A DNA stretch of 64,000 nucleotides from Tianweitania populi (GTDB lineage: Bacteria > Pseudomonadota > Alphaproteobacteria > Rhizobiales > Rhizobiaceae): assembly GCF_014652875.1 (NCBI RefSeq), contig NZ_BMZQ01000001.1, forward strand, positions 372,001 through 436,000, given 5' to 3'. The notes below the pieces were generated by a model. That model had not been told where the DNA came from and ran no database searches. It saw only the letters and a program-made list of their open reading frames with translations. Within the stretch, counting starts at the first letter, position 1; the number at the start of each line of letters is the position of its first letter. Both the position numbers and the translations under genes were made by a program. Below are positions 51,518 to 62,976 of the stretch, piece after piece.

Positions 51518-53242
51518 ATGGACGAGATCGAACGCGAAAGCATGGAATTTGACGTGGTGATCGTGGGCGCAGGTCCCGCCGGTCTAGCCGCCGCCATTCG
51601 CTTGAAGCAGGTCAACCCGGATCTTTCCGTCGTGGTGCTGGAAAAGGGCGGCGAAGTCGGCGCCCATATCCTGTCGGGTGCTGTTGTGGATCCCACCGGC
51701 ATCAACCAGCTGCTGCCGGATTGGCGCGAGGATGCCGATCATCCGTTCAAGACGCCAGTTACCAAGGACCAGTTCTTCCTGCTCGGGCCGGCAGGCTCGC
51801 TACCGCTTCCGAACTTCCTGATGCCGCCGCTGATGAACAATCACGGCAATTATGTCGTGTCGCTCGGCAATGTCTGCCGCTGGCTGGCAACGAGGGCCGA
51901 AGCTCTTGGCGTCGAGATCTATCCCGGATTCGCAGCCACTCAGGTCATGTATAACGACGAAGGCGCTGTGATCGGCGTCATCACCGGCGACATGGGCGTC
52001 GAGCGCAACGGCGAGCCCGGCCCGAACTTCGCACCCGGCATGGCGCTGCTCGGCAAATACGTGCTGCTGGGCGAGGGCGCGCGGGGGTCGCTGTCCAAGG
52101 TCATCATCAAGAAGTTCGGCCTGGATCAGGGCCGCGAACCCGGCAAATACGGCATCGGCCTCAAGGAACTCTGGCAGGTCAGCCCTGAAAAGCATCAGCC
52201 CGGCCTCGTGCAGCATTCCTTTGGCTGGCCGCTGGATCGTTCCACCGGTGGCGGCTCGTTCCTGTATCATCTCGAGAACAACACGGTGGCCGTCGGCTTC
52301 GTGGTGCACTTGAATTACAAGAATCCTTACATTTCGCCTTTCGAAGAGTTCCAGCGCTTCAAGGCGCATCCGCGCGTCCGCGACACGTTCGAGGGTGGCA
52401 AGCGCTTGTCCTACGGTGCCCGCGCGATTACCGAAGGCGGCTACCAGTCCGTTCCGAAACTATCCTTCCCAGGCGGCGCGCTGATCGGCTGTTCGGCCGG
52501 CTTCGTCAACGTGCCCCGCATCAAGGGTTCGCACAACGCCGTTTTGTCCGGCATGATGGCGGCGGATAACATCGTCGAAGCGCTGGCTGCCGGCCGCGCT
52601 AATGACGAGCTGATCGGCTACGAAAATGCCTGGCGCGGTTCGGCCATCGGCAAGGACCTGTTCAAGGTCCGCAACGTCAAGCCGCTCTGGTCGAAGTTGG
52701 GCATCGCCGGCATTGCGCTTGGCGGCCTCGATATGTGGCTGAACACGCTGTTCGGCTGGTCGCCCTTCGGCACGATGAAGCACGGCAAGCCGGACTATGC
52801 CTCGACCGAACCCGCGTCCAAGCACCGCCTGATCAGCTATCCGAAGCCTGATGGCGTGCTGACCTTCGACCGCCTCTCGTCGGTCTTCCTGTCCAGCACC
52901 AATCACGACGAAAACGAGCCGATCCACCTGCAGGTTCTCGACCCTGCCTTGCAGAAGCAGTCCGAACTCGGCGTCTTCTCCGGCCCATCGACCCGCTACT
53001 GCCCGGCCGGCGTTTATGAATGGGTAGATGAAGACGGCAATTCCGTCGCCGGCGGCCCAGCTGCGCCCAAAGGCGAGAAGGGCAGTGAGAACCGCGACGA
53101 AGGCAATGCGCGCGAAGCCCGCTTCGTGATCAACGCGCAGAACTGCGTGCACTGCAAGACCTGCGACATCAAGGATCCCAACCAGAACATCAACTGGGTC
53201 CCGCCCCAAGGAGGCGAAGGGCCGGTCTACGCCAACATGTAA
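51518..53242 (+). CDS. Electron transfer flavoprotein-ubiquinone oxidoreductase
   Basis: 574 residues from the ATG at 51518 (GGAGGG nearby). FAD fold FDVVIVGAGPAGLAAAIRLK near the N terminus; the C-terminal [4Fe-4S] ligands are Cys in STRYCPAGVYEW and the triplet in QNCVHCKTCDIKDPNQNINW. It passes electrons from acyl-CoA dehydrogenases via ETF to ubiquinone at the membrane. This serves the liuA dehydrogenase encoded further along. Confidence 0.95.
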   Translation: MDEIERESMEFDVVIVGAGPAGLAAAIRLKQVNPDLSVVVLEKGGEVGAHILSGAVVDPTGINQLLPDWREDADHPFKTPVTKDQFFLLGPAGSLPLPNFLMPPLMNNHGNYVVSLGNVCRWLATRAEALGVEIYPGFAATQVMYNDEGAVIGVITGDMGVERNGEPGPNFAPGMALLGKYVLLGEGARGSLSKVIIKKFGLDQGREPGKYGIGLKELWQVSPEKHQPGLVQHSFGWPLDRSTGGGSFLYHLENNTVAVGFVVHLNYKNPYISPFEEFQRFKAHPRVRDTFEGGKRLSYGARAITEGGYQSVPKLSFPGGALIGCSAGFVNVPRIKGSHNAVLSGMMAADNIVEALAAGRANDELIGYENAWRGSAIGKDLFKVRNVKPLWSKLGIAGIALGGLDMWLNTLFGWSPFGTMKHGKPDYASTEPASKHRLISYPKPDGVLTFDRLSSVFLSSTNHDENEPIHLQVLDPALQKQSELGVFSGPSTRYCPAGVYEWVDEDGNSVAGGPAAPKGEKGSENRDEGNAREARFVINAQNCVHCKTCDIKDPNQNINWVPPQGGEGPVYANM

Positions 53243-53247
53243 ATGCA

Positions 53248-53272
53248 AAAGGCGGGCCTTGAGCCCGCTTTT
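53248..53272. terminator. Bidirectional rho-independent terminator
   Basis: GCGGGC (53252-53257), CTTGA and GCCCGC (53263-53268) form the stem, flanked by an A-run (53247-53250) and TTTTCT. It serves both convergent genes. Confidence 0.85.
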
Positions 53273-53275
53273 CTC

Positions 53276-54778
53276 TTACTGAAAAGCTGTTTCCGAGAAC
53301 GAGCGCAGCTTGCGTGAATGCAGCCGTTCCAGCGGCATGTCGGCGAGCTTTTCCAGCGCGCGTATGCCGATCGTGAGGTGTTGCGACACCTGCCGCTTGT
53401 AGAAGTCGGTCGCCATGCCCGGCAGCTTCAACTCGCCATGCAGCGGCTTGTCCGACACACAAAGCAGCGTGCCGTAAGGCACGCGGAAGCGGAAACCGTT
53501 GGCGGCGATGGTCGCGCTTTCCATGTCGAGGCCGATCGCGCGTGATTGCGACAGCCGCTGCACCGGTCCGCGCTGATCGCGCAGTTCCCAGTTGCGGTTG
53601 TCAATCGTGGCTACCGTCCCGGTGCGCATTATGCGCTTCAGCTCGTAGCCGGACAGCCCGGTGACTTCCGCCACCGCCTCCTGCAGAGCGACCTGCACCT
53701 CGGCTAGCGCAGGGATCGGCACCCAGACCGGCAGGTCGTCGTCCAGCACATGGTCCTCGCGTACATAGGCATGCGCAAGTACATAATCGCCCAGCGCCTG
53801 CGTATTGCGAAGGCCAGCACAATGGCCGAGCATCAGCCAGACATGCGGCCGCAGCACCGCGATATGGTCGGTGATCGTCTTGGCGTTGGATGGGCCGACG
53901 CCGATATTCACCATCGTGATGCCGGCATGACCGGGCTTCGTCAGATGATAGGCCGGCATCTGTGGCAGGCGGATCGGCACCGCACCCTCCCGCGCCTCGT
54001 TCTGGCCGGGAAGCGTGATGAGATTGCCGGGCTCGATGAAGCTCTCATAACCTCCGCCGCCCTCGGCCATCAGCTTGCGCGCATAAGCGCAGAACTCGTC
54101 GATATAGAACTGGTAGTTCGTGAACAGCACGAAGTTCTGGAAATGCTGCGGCCCGGTCGCCGTGTAATGCGCCAGCCGGTGCAGTGAGTAATCGATGCGC
54201 TGTGCCGTGAAGGGTGCAAGCGGAGCCGGTTCGCCGGGGGCGGGCTCATAGGTGCCGTTGGCGATCAAATCGTCGGTCGCATTCAGGTCCGGCACGTCGA
54301 ACATGTCGCGCAGCGGCCGCGTGATCCGCTCCGCCGCAGCCCCTTCCACATAGGTGCCCTCGAAGAAGGCGAAATGCAGCGGGATGGGTGTCTCGGATTC
54401 CTGCACGATGATCGGCACGCCGTGGTTGCGGATGATCAGATGCAACTGTTCGAGCAGGTAATGCCGGAACAGGTCCGGCCGCGTCACCGTCGTCGTATAT
54501 TGCCCCGGTGCCGGCATGTGACCGTAGGCATGGCGCGAGTCGATCAGCGCGAAGGACGAGGTGCTGACGGAAATTTCCGGATAGAAGGCGCGGTAACGGT
54601 GATCCGCATTGCCGCCCTCGGCCAGCGCCGAGAAACTGTCGCGCAGAAAGCGGGTGTTGCGCTCGTAAAGCCAGATCAGCGCATCCACCGCCTCTTCGGC
54701 ATTGGTGAAGCTCTTGCGGCCATAGGCTTCAGGCCCTGAGATGATCTCGATCGGTGTCGGGTAGATTCGCTTTTCCAT
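53276..54778 (-). CDS. amn: AMP nucleosidase
   Basis: 500 residues from the ATG at 54778 (an ATG six codons upstream has weaker context). Family features: RIDYSLHRLAHYTATGPQHFQNFVLFTNYQ, and the phosphorylase-like MVNIGVGPSNAKTITDHIAVLRPHVWLMLGHCAG. It hydrolyses AMP to adenine and ribose 5-phosphate. Convergent with the ETF-QO gene. Confidence 0.93.
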   Translation of the reverse strand: MEKRIYPTPIEIISGPEAYGRKSFTNAEEAVDALIWLYERNTRFLRDSFSALAEGGNADHRYRAFYPEISVSTSSFALIDSRHAYGHMPAPGQYTTTVTRPDLFRHYLLEQLHLIIRNHGVPIIVQESETPIPLHFAFFEGTYVEGAAAERITRPLRDMFDVPDLNATDDLIANGTYEPAPGEPAPLAPFTAQRIDYSLHRLAHYTATGPQHFQNFVLFTNYQFYIDEFCAYARKLMAEGGGGYESFIEPGNLITLPGQNEAREGAVPIRLPQMPAYHLTKPGHAGITMVNIGVGPSNAKTITDHIAVLRPHVWLMLGHCAGLRNTQALGDYVLAHAYVREDHVLDDDLPVWVPIPALAEVQVALQEAVAEVTGLSGYELKRIMRTGTVATIDNRNWELRDQRGPVQRLSQSRAIGLDMESATIAANGFRFRVPYGTLLCVSDKPLHGELKLPGMATDFYKRQVSQHLTIGIRALEKLADMPLERLHSRKLRSFSETAFQ

Positions 54779-54852
54779 GACCCAATATAAGGGCACGCCC
54801 CTCTTTGTGGGAGAGGCGTAGCGGCTTCATGTTGCGAAGCCGTGACGCTTGG

Positions 54853-55011
54853 TTACTGCTTGTCCCAATGGCAGGCGTAATCGTTGAACCATGTGCAGGA
54901 AATGCTGCCATCATTGGTCCGCCCGCGCGTTGTCTCCGCCACCACGACGGACAGCATCATGCCGAAAAGCATGGTCATGAAACAAACAATGGCGAAGCGG
55001 CGTGCGAGCAT
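54853..55011 (-). CDS. Small exported peptide, function unknown
   Basis: 52 residues starting at 55011, with GGAGGA eight bases before the ATG. Signal peptide (about 1-25, ending SVVVAE) followed by a short mature part with two cysteines, SCTWFNDYACHW, that could form a disulfide. The strong ribosome site argues that it is real. An upstream ATG ten codons earlier is less likely. I do not recognise it. Confidence 0.7.
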   Translation of the reverse strand: MLARRFAIVCFMTMLFGMMLSVVVAETTRGRTNDGSISCTWFNDYACHWDKQ

Positions 55012-55112
55012 GGCGGCGGTCCTCCGAAAGTGTTGAGCCAACTATGAAGCCGCCGCGCTGAATCCTCCCTGAGACTGCCGTTCATCCTGCGTTCAACAAA
55101 ATTGAGCCGCAA

Positions 55113-55120
55113 TTAACCAT
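55113..55120 (+). promoter_or_regulatory. CtrA-type octamer TTAACCAT
   Basis: Exact TTAACCAT, 62 bases before the GST start. One site alone is weak evidence and may be chance. Confidence 0.25.
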
Positions 55121-55181
55121 GCTTCGCTCGATTGTTGCCGGCATTGCGCCCATATCTCTTCCGACTTGAAGGAGAGTTATC

Positions 55182-55883
55182 ATGCCCGAACAAACCAAGC
55201 CGATCGAACTTCATTACTGGCCGACGCCCAATGGCTGGAAGGTTTCCATCATGCTGGAAGAGCTCGGCATCCCTTATGATTTGAAGCTCGTGAACATCGG
55301 CAAGGGCGAACAGTTCGAGCCCTTATTCCTCGCGATCTCTCCCAACAACCGCATGCCCGCGATCGTCGATCCGGAAGGCCCGGACGGGAAGCCGATCTCA
55401 GTGTTCGAGTCTGGTGCGATCCTGCAATATCTCGGCCGCAAGTTCGGCAAGTTCTACCCCACCGACGAGCGGCAACGCGTCGAGGTCGATCAATGGCTGT
55501 TCTGGCAGATGGGCGGTCTCGGGCCCATGGCCGGTCAGGCCCACCACTTCCGCCAATATGCGCCGGAAAAGATCGAATACGGCATCAACCGCTACACCAA
55601 CGAGGTGAACCGGCTTTACGGCGTCATGAACAAGCGCCTGGCCGACCGCGACTTTCTCGCAGGCGAATACTCGATCGCCGATATGGCCTGCGTCGGCTGG
55701 ATCAAGCCGCACAAGAACCAGGGTCAGGATCTCAACGATTTCCCGAACCTCAAGCGCTGGTACGAAGCTGTAAATGCGCGTCCTGCTGTCGAGCGTGGTC
55801 TGGCTGTCGCCAACGAAGCCCGCTCGAACCTTGCCGATGACAAGGACGCGCAGAAGGTCTTGTTCGGCCAGAAGGCGCGCTGA
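55182..55883 (+). CDS. Glutathione S-transferase family protein (YfcG/YghU-like)
   Basis: 233 residues. The thioredoxin-like N-terminal domain begins ELHYWPTPNGWKVSIMLEELGIPY, with PNNRMPAIVDP and SGAILQYLG; the helical C-terminal domain has DFLAGEYSIADMACVGWI. Members such as E. coli YfcG use glutathione to reduce disulfides and organic peroxides. AAGGAGAG is a strong ribosome site. Confidence 0.9.
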   Translation: MPEQTKPIELHYWPTPNGWKVSIMLEELGIPYDLKLVNIGKGEQFEPLFLAISPNNRMPAIVDPEGPDGKPISVFESGAILQYLGRKFGKFYPTDERQRVEVDQWLFWQMGGLGPMAGQAHHFRQYAPEKIEYGINRYTNEVNRLYGVMNKRLADRDFLAGEYSIADMACVGWIKPHKNQGQDLNDFPNLKRWYEAVNARPAVERGLAVANEARSNLADDKDAQKVLFGQKAR

Positions 55884-55889
55884 CGCCGT

Positions 55890-55922
55890 TAAAGGCGGCA
55901 GCGCCTAGCGTTGCCGCCTTTA
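55890..55922. terminator. Convergent terminator hairpin
   Basis: TAAAGGCGGCA (55890-55900) and TGCCGCCTTTA (55912-55922) form a perfect 11-bp stem with an 11-base loop. It overlaps the stop codon of the DUF2147 gene and serves both convergent genes. Confidence 0.7.
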
Positions 55923-56264
55923 CAGCCGCGTCCAGTTCTGGCCGCGGCAGATCAACCCGCCCAGCACGCACCCCTTCATCGATAGAGCGTTGCCGGACAA
56001 GCTCGCCTTGCCGGAATAGGTCTTGTCATTGGCGGGATCGGTGACATCGCCGGAATAGCGGTTATCGCCATCGGCATTCATACGACCGATCTGCTTGCCC
56101 TTATGCGCGCCGCTGCGCAGTGTGATGCAGAAAGCCTTTCCGCAGGGCGCGATCTCGGCGGTGGCGCCGCTGTCGGTCTTCCACCTGCCTTCGATATCGT
56201 CGGCAAAGGCCATGCCTGATGTAGCAAGCAGCGCTGCAAGCGCAAACATGATCGAACGCTTCAT
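55920..56264 (-). CDS. DUF2147 exported protein
   Basis: 114 residues from the ATG at 56264. Signal peptide ending SGMAFA, then the DUF2147 core DIEGRWKTDSGATAEIAPCGKAFCI and the ending LICRGQNWTRL. Four cysteines may form two disulfides. Family members are periplasmic and of unknown function, about this length. Confidence 0.85.
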   Translation of the reverse strand: MKRSIMFALAALLATSGMAFADDIEGRWKTDSGATAEIAPCGKAFCITLRSGAHKGKQIGRMNADGDNRYSGDVTDPANDKTYSGKASLSGNALSMKGCVLGGLICRGQNWTRL

Positions 56265-56620
56265 TCTTTCCTCCAGCGGCTTCCTCAAAGGTGCTGTTCC
56301 CGGAGCTTAGAACACAAAGCCAGTTGCGTGGAAGACGGCTTCTTTGATGCGAAAGGTTCGCGCCGGTCGAAGTGCTTCCCGAAATCGCGGTTAGCAAAGC
56401 GTGACTTCGCAGCCGACAGTTTCTGTCGATATTTCTTCGACTTTCCCGCGCTCCTGCGGTTCTCATCCTTAAGAATCAGTCACCTTTACTTCTTGTTTTA
56501 TGTTTGTTTTCCAGGAGTTAAGCACATGGCTTAACAGCGGATTCAAGGAAGAAGCGCATTCTATGGGCATCAGAAGAGGCCGGGAAAACAAGGTCTCAGG
56601 GGCTAACAGGGATCGAGATA
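56265..56620. other. Divergent intergenic region, 356 bases, with a palindrome
   Basis: AT-rich from about 56470 to 56520 (TTTACTTCTTGTTTTATGTTTG), a likely promoter region for the gene at 56621. No coding ORF is convincing. A perfect inverted repeat lies at 56518-56536 and one CcrM GAATC at 56474. I see no RNA gene. Confidence 0.5.
56518..56536. promoter_or_regulatory. Perfect palindrome GTTAAGC-ACATG-GCTTAAC
   Basis: Seven-base arms with a 5-base centre, 85 bases before the Sel1-like gene. Contains two TTAA cores nine bases apart, so it is not a canonical CtrA site (seven). A dimeric repressor site is plausible. Confidence 0.4.
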
Positions 56621-56887
56621 ATGGCACGCTTTGAAATCCTGGACGACCAAGCATCTTCGATGGGTACGACCACCCACGCCGACATCCTCTTCGACCTCGG
56701 CTTGATGTACGCAACCGGCCGCGACTGCGCCGTCGATCTGGTTGCTGCGCACAAGTGGTTCAACATCGCTGCCATCAAGGGCTGCGAACGCGCCGGAAGC
56801 ATGCGGGCGGAAGTGTCGGCCAGCATGAACAAGGCCGATCTCGCCAAGGCGCTGCGGCAGGCACGCGACTGGATGACGGTTCACTAA
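56621..56887 (+). CDS. Short Sel1-repeat-like protein
   Basis: 88 residues. A single Sel1/TPR-like unit is visible: ADILFDLGLMYATGRDCAVDLVAAHKWFNIAA. A DLGLMYATG..D...AHKWFN pattern is typical. The C-terminal helix is charged. It is a stand-alone small Sel1-type protein, probably a protein-binding adaptor. A strong terminator follows. Confidence 0.8.
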   Translation: MARFEILDDQASSMGTTTHADILFDLGLMYATGRDCAVDLVAAHKWFNIAAIKGCERAGSMRAEVSASMNKADLAKALRQARDWMTVH

Positions 56888-56894
56888 AAACAAT

Positions 56895-56925
56895 GGGGAG
56901 CGGGGCACGATGCACCGCTCCCCAT
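56895..56925 (+). terminator. Rho-independent terminator after the Sel1-like gene
   Basis: TGGGGAGCGG (56895-56904) and CCGCTCCCCA (56916-56925) form a 10-bp stem with an 11-base loop, followed by TAAATTT. It may also end the convergent transcript of the next gene. Confidence 0.75.
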
Positions 56926-56955
56926 AAATTTGACGATGAGGGTCAGACGCGATCC

Positions 56956-57486
56956 TCAGAGATCGGCGCTGTCCTCGTCGTTCGTTCCTGCGTTGCTGTT
57001 GAGCTTGTCGAGCAGGTCGTTGACGATATCGGCGCAAGCCTTCATCGGCTCGTTGGAAGCGCATCGAACATCCAGTTCCACGCCGCCATCTTCCTTCGTG
57101 GTGAGGCGGAAATGCGCACCTTCATTGCCGCGGCCGTGGCGCGGACCGTTATCGCCGCCGCGCCAAGGATGTCCGCGCGGACGGTCTCGGTCCCAGTGAT
57201 GGTGACCTGGGCCTCGGCCCGCTTCGTCCTGCCTGTCAGCGGGATCGCGCTCGTCCTGATCCATGCTGTCCATCTGGTCTTCCATCCCATTTGAGGATTG
57301 GAGGTCCTGATCGTCATTTTTCGCGCCCGTCTTGTTGCCAGGCGTTAGTTCGGGCGGCGTCGTTTGCGTTTGGTTCGGCGCAGTCTGGGCCGGTGCAGCC
57401 GGAGGCGGGTTGGTGGCTGCTTCCTGGGCAAAGGCCGAGCCGGCCAGCAGAGTAAGCGCGGTTGCTGAGACAATCAGGCGTTTCAT
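56956..57486 (-). CDS. Exported Asp/Gly/His-rich protein of unknown function
   Basis: 176 residues from the ATG at 57486, with AAGGAG eight bases before it. Signal peptide ending GSAFA; then a Pro/Thr/Gln-rich stretch, an acidic linker rich in Asp and Met, and HHHWDRDRPRGHPWRGG. The C-terminal domain (about 125-170) reads GAHFRLTTKEDGGVELDVRCASNEPMKAC and may be folded. Its charge and His content could suit metal or cation binding. No family recognised. Confidence 0.7.
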   Translation of the reverse strand: MKRLIVSATALTLLAGSAFAQEAATNPPPAAPAQTAPNQTQTTPPELTPGNKTGAKNDDQDLQSSNGMEDQMDSMDQDERDPADRQDEAGRGPGHHHWDRDRPRGHPWRGGDNGPRHGRGNEGAHFRLTTKEDGGVELDVRCASNEPMKACADIVNDLLDKLNSNAGTNDEDSADL

Positions 57487-57519
57487 GGGTAGATCTCCTT
57501 GGTTTCGATCTGCCTGCCC

Positions 57520-57544
57520 AACCATCGTGACTCCCGATGGTTCC
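57520..57544 (-). promoter_or_regulatory. 8-bp inverted repeat and GGAAC-N18-TT, candidate stress-sigma promoter
   Basis: AACCATCG (57520-57527) and CGATGGTT (57535-57542) form a perfect repeat. Read on the minus strand, GGAAC is followed after 18 bases by TT, matching the extracytoplasmic general-stress sigma (RpoE2/EcfG) pattern GGAAC-N18/19-TT. It lies 34-58 bases before the gene at 57486. Function is inferred. Confidence 0.4.
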
Positions 57545-57555
57545 TGTTTCAACGT

Positions 57556-58173
57556 TCAACTCATGCCGACATATCGGCCGGGGCGATGGTTGATCGCCAG
57601 GATCATGTTAAACATGACGGCGCCGATCACCGACAACACGACCTGCGGCCAGGTCAGCACGGAGAGCGCGATCAGCAGAATGACGAGATCCACGCCTAAC
57701 TGGAAATAGCCCGCGCGCATGTTGTAGCGGTCCTGCAGGTAGAGCGCCAGGATCGAGAAACCGCCCAGGCCCGTGCGGTGCCGCGCAAGGATCAGCAGGC
57801 CCATGCCTTGCAAGCCGCCGCCGACGAAGGCCGCGAAAAGCGGGTCGAGATGCGAGAAGGTGATGAACATTGGAAAGATGCGGCTCATCACGGAGACCAG
57901 CATCACGGCAACAAAGGTTCGTATGGCGAAGCCCCAGCCCATACGTGCAACCGCAAAGGCATAGAAGGGCAGGTTGGTCACGAAGAAGATCAGGCCGAAG
58001 CCGTAACCCGTCATGTACTGCAGCAACAGCGCGAGGCCAGCCGCACCGCCGGTCGCCAGCCGGGTTTCGGTGTAGAAGGTCAGCCCGAGTGCGGCAAAGC
58101 CGGTGCCGATCAGAAGTGCGAGCACATCCTCATAGAACCGGTGGCGGCTGGCAGTGGCTTCGCTGATCGACAT
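57556..58173 (-). CDS. YitT family membrane protein
   Basis: 205 residues with about six membrane segments; the start MSISEATASRHRFYEDVLALLIGTGFAALGLTFY and GYGFGLIFFVTNLPFYAF, RHRTGLGGFSILALYLQ are YitT features. Function unknown; likely a transporter. It is transcribed in the same direction as the operon upstream but separated by about 40 bases from it. Confidence 0.85.
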   Translation of the reverse strand: MSISEATASRHRFYEDVLALLIGTGFAALGLTFYTETRLATGGAAGLALLLQYMTGYGFGLIFFVTNLPFYAFAVARMGWGFAIRTFVAVMLVSVMSRIFPMFITFSHLDPLFAAFVGGGLQGMGLLILARHRTGLGGFSILALYLQDRYNMRAGYFQLGVDLVILLIALSVLTWPQVVLSVIGAVMFNMILAINHRPGRYVGMS

Positions 58174-58217
58174 GGCTGAACGCTATTGGGCTAGCGCGAA
58201 CGCGGCAAGAGCCGAGC

Positions 58218-60179
<1,962 letters not shown>

Positions 60180-60189
60180 CTCGCTCACC

Positions 60190-61797
60190 TCACATCCGGA
60201 ACAGGCCGAACTTGGTGTCCGGGATCGGCGCGTTGAGTGTTGTCGCGAGGCTCAGCGCCAGCACATCGCGCGTCTTGGCGGGATCGATGATGCCGTCGTC
60301 CCAAAGCCGCGCCGAAGAGTAAAGGGGATGACCTTCGCGTTCATACTTGTCGAGGATCGGCTGGCGGAAGGCCGCTTCCTCTTCCGCGCTCCACGCACCG
60401 CCACGCCGCTCGATGCCTTCGCGCTTGACGATGGACAGCACCGTCGCGGCCTGTTCGCCGCCCATCACGGAGATGCGGGCATTCGGCCACATCCACAGAA
60501 AGCGCGGAGAGTAAGCGCGGCCGCACATGCCGTAATTGCCCGCGCCGAAGGAGCCGCCGATGATGACGGTGAGCTTCGGCACTTGCGCGGTAGCGACCGC
60601 TGCGACCAGCTTCGCACCGTCCTTGGCAATGCCGCCCGCCTCGTACTTCCGACCCACCATGAAACCCGTGATGTTCTGCAGGAACACCAGCGGGATCTTG
60701 CGCTGGCAGCAAAGCTCGATGAAGTGCGCCCCCTTCTGCGCGCTTTCGGAGAACAGAACACCGTTGTTAGCGAGGATCCCGACCGGCATTCCGTGGATAT
60801 GGGCGAAGCCGGTGACAAGCGTCGTGCCGTAGTTCTGCTTGAACTCATCAAGCTCGGATCCATCCACGATCCGGGCGATCACCTCGCGCACATCATAGGG
60901 CTGGCGCGTGTCTTCCGGCACGATGCCGTAGATCTCATCGGCTGGGCGAAGCGGCTGACTCACTTCGCGAAGCTTCAGCGGCATCTCCCGCTTTCGATTG
61001 AGGTTTCTCACGATCCGCCGAAGCTGAGCTAAGGCATGGTCGTCGTTCAGCGCATAATGATCCGCCACGCCCGAAAGCCGTGTATGCGTATCGGCACCAC
61101 CCAGATCTTCCGCCGACACCACTTCGCCGGTTGCAGCCTTCACCAAGGGAGGACCGCCGAGGAAAATGGTCGCCTGGTTCTTCACCATGATGGCTTCATC
61201 AGACATCGCCGGCACGTAGGCACCACCCGCCGTGCAGGAGCCCATCACACAGGCGAGCTGCGGAATGCCGGCTGCGCTCATGTTGGCCTGGTTGAAGAAA
61301 ATCCGGCCAAAATGGTCACGATCCGGGAAAACTTCGTCCTGATTCGGGAGATTTGCCCCCCCTGAGTCCACCAAATACAGGCAAGGAAGCCCGTTTTCTT
61401 CCGCAATTTCCTGTGCTCGCAGATGCTTTTTGATGGTCATTGGGTAGTAGGTGCCGCCCTTCACCGTCGCATCGTTGACGACGATCATGCAGGGCGTACC
61501 CTCGACCATGCCGACCCCGGCGATCATCCCGGCCGAGGCAATGTCGCCGCCATACATGTCCCAGGCCGCGAACTGCCCGATTTCCAGGAAAGGCGAGCCG
61601 GCGTCGAGCAACTGCGCCAGACGCTGACGAGGCAGGAGCTTGCCGCGCGCGGTGTGGCGTTGGCGAGCTTCTTTCGGCCCGCCTTGCTCGATGATGGCGG
61701 CCTTGTCCTTCATCTCCGCTACTAACGCCCGCATGCGGGCAGCGTTTGCCTTGAAGCTTTCGGAGGAGGGGGAAATCTGCGTCTGGATCACGGGCAT
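60190..61797 (-). CDS. liuB: Methylcrotonyl-CoA carboxylase carboxyltransferase subunit
   Basis: 535 residues. Family motifs: [43 protein letters not shown], and [38 protein letters not shown]. It transfers carboxyl from biotin to methylcrotonyl-CoA. Four bases separate its start from the liuA stop. Confidence 0.92.
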   Translation of the reverse strand: MPVIQTQISPSSESFKANAARMRALVAEMKDKAAIIEQGGPKEARQRHTARGKLLPRQRLAQLLDAGSPFLEIGQFAAWDMYGGDIASAGMIAGVGMVEGTPCMIVVNDATVKGGTYYPMTIKKHLRAQEIAEENGLPCLYLVDSGGANLPNQDEVFPDRDHFGRIFFNQANMSAAGIPQLACVMGSCTAGGAYVPAMSDEAIMVKNQATIFLGGPPLVKAATGEVVSAEDLGGADTHTRLSGVADHYALNDDHALAQLRRIVRNLNRKREMPLKLREVSQPLRPADEIYGIVPEDTRQPYDVREVIARIVDGSELDEFKQNYGTTLVTGFAHIHGMPVGILANNGVLFSESAQKGAHFIELCCQRKIPLVFLQNITGFMVGRKYEAGGIAKDGAKLVAAVATAQVPKLTVIIGGSFGAGNYGMCGRAYSPRFLWMWPNARISVMGGEQAATVLSIVKREGIERRGGAWSAEEEAAFRQPILDKYEREGHPLYSSARLWDDGIIDPAKTRDVLALSLATTLNAPIPDTKFGLFRM

Positions 61798-61801
61798 CGG
61801 G

Positions 61802-62962
61802 TCAGCCTTCTTCCATCATCTCGCGGCCAATCAGCCAGCGGCGGATTTCGCTGGTGCCGGCGCCGATCTCGTAGAGCTTGGCGTCGCGCAAAAGACGACC
61901 GGTCGGATAGTCGTTGATGTAGCCGTTGCCGCCAAGCAGCTGGATCGCATCCAGCGCGCACTGCGTCGCCTTTTCAGCGGCATAGAGAATGCACCCGGCG
62001 GAATCCTTGCGCGAAGTTTTGCCCTCATCGCAGGCACGCGCGACGGCATAAACGTAAGCGCGGCAGGCGTTGAGCGTCGTGTAGAGGTCGGCAAGCTTGC
62101 CTTGAACGAGCTGAAACGAGCCGATCGGCTGGCCGAACTGCTTGCGCTCCTGAACATAAGGCACGACGGTATCCAGGCAGGCGGCCATGATGCCCAGCGG
62201 CCCGCCGGATAGCACCACGCGCTCGTAATCGAGGCCGGACATCAGCACTTCGACGCCACGTCCTTCTTCGCCGAGCACGTTGTCGTAGGGAACTTCGACA
62301 TCTTCGAAGACCAGCTCGCCGGTGTTGGAACCGCGCATGCCGAGCTTGTCGAGCTTCTGCGCGATGGAGAAACCGGCCATCGATTTCTCGATCAGAAAGG
62401 CTGTGATGCCGCGGGAATTCCGCTCCGGATCGGTCTTGGCGTAGACCACCAGCGTTTCTGCATCGGGACCATTGGTGATCCACATCTTGGTGCCGTTGAG
62501 CACGAATCGGTCGTTGCGCTTTTCTGCGCGCAAGGTCATCGAAACCACGTCCGAACCCGAGCCGCTTTCCGACATGGCGAGCGCGCCGACATTCTCGCCA
62601 GAACACAGCTTCGGTAGGTATTTGCTTTTCTGCTCGGCCGTGCCCCAGCGATTGATCTGGTTGACGCAAAGGTTGGAATGGGCACCGTAGGACAGGCCGA
62701 CGGAAGCGGAAGCGCGGCTGATTTCCTCGATCGCCACGACATGGGCGACGTAGCCCAGCCCAGAGCCGCCGTAATCGGGATCGGCGGTCATGCCGAGAAG
62801 GCCGAGCTCCCCCATTTCCTTCCAAAGCGGCGCGGGAAACTCGTTCTCACGGTCGATCGCGGCTGCCTGCGGCGCGATGCGATCCTGCGCGAAGCGGCGG
62901 ACCGTATCGCGAAGGGCCTCAACGTCTTCGCCAAGGCCGAAGTCCATGCTGGTCGTATACAT
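61802..62962 (-). CDS. liuA: Isovaleryl-CoA dehydrogenase
   Basis: 386 residues. FAD-binding [37 protein letters not shown], and [15 protein letters not shown] holding the catalytic Glu. The C-terminal signature is [33 protein letters not shown]. It oxidises isovaleryl-CoA in leucine catabolism, giving electrons to ETF and then to the ETF-QO encoded at 51518. Confidence 0.93.
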   Translation of the reverse strand: MYTTSMDFGLGEDVEALRDTVRRFAQDRIAPQAAAIDRENEFPAPLWKEMGELGLLGMTADPDYGGSGLGYVAHVVAIEEISRASASVGLSYGAHSNLCVNQINRWGTAEQKSKYLPKLCSGENVGALAMSESGSGSDVVSMTLRAEKRNDRFVLNGTKMWITNGPDAETLVVYAKTDPERNSRGITAFLIEKSMAGFSIAQKLDKLGMRGSNTGELVFEDVEVPYDNVLGEEGRGVEVLMSGLDYERVVLSGGPLGIMAACLDTVVPYVQERKQFGQPIGSFQLVQGKLADLYTTLNACRAYVYAVARACDEGKTSRKDSAGCILYAAEKATQCALDAIQLLGGNGYINDYPTGRLLRDAKLYEIGAGTSEIRRWLIGREMMEEG

Positions 62963-62976
62963 GCTGCCTCCCAGGT

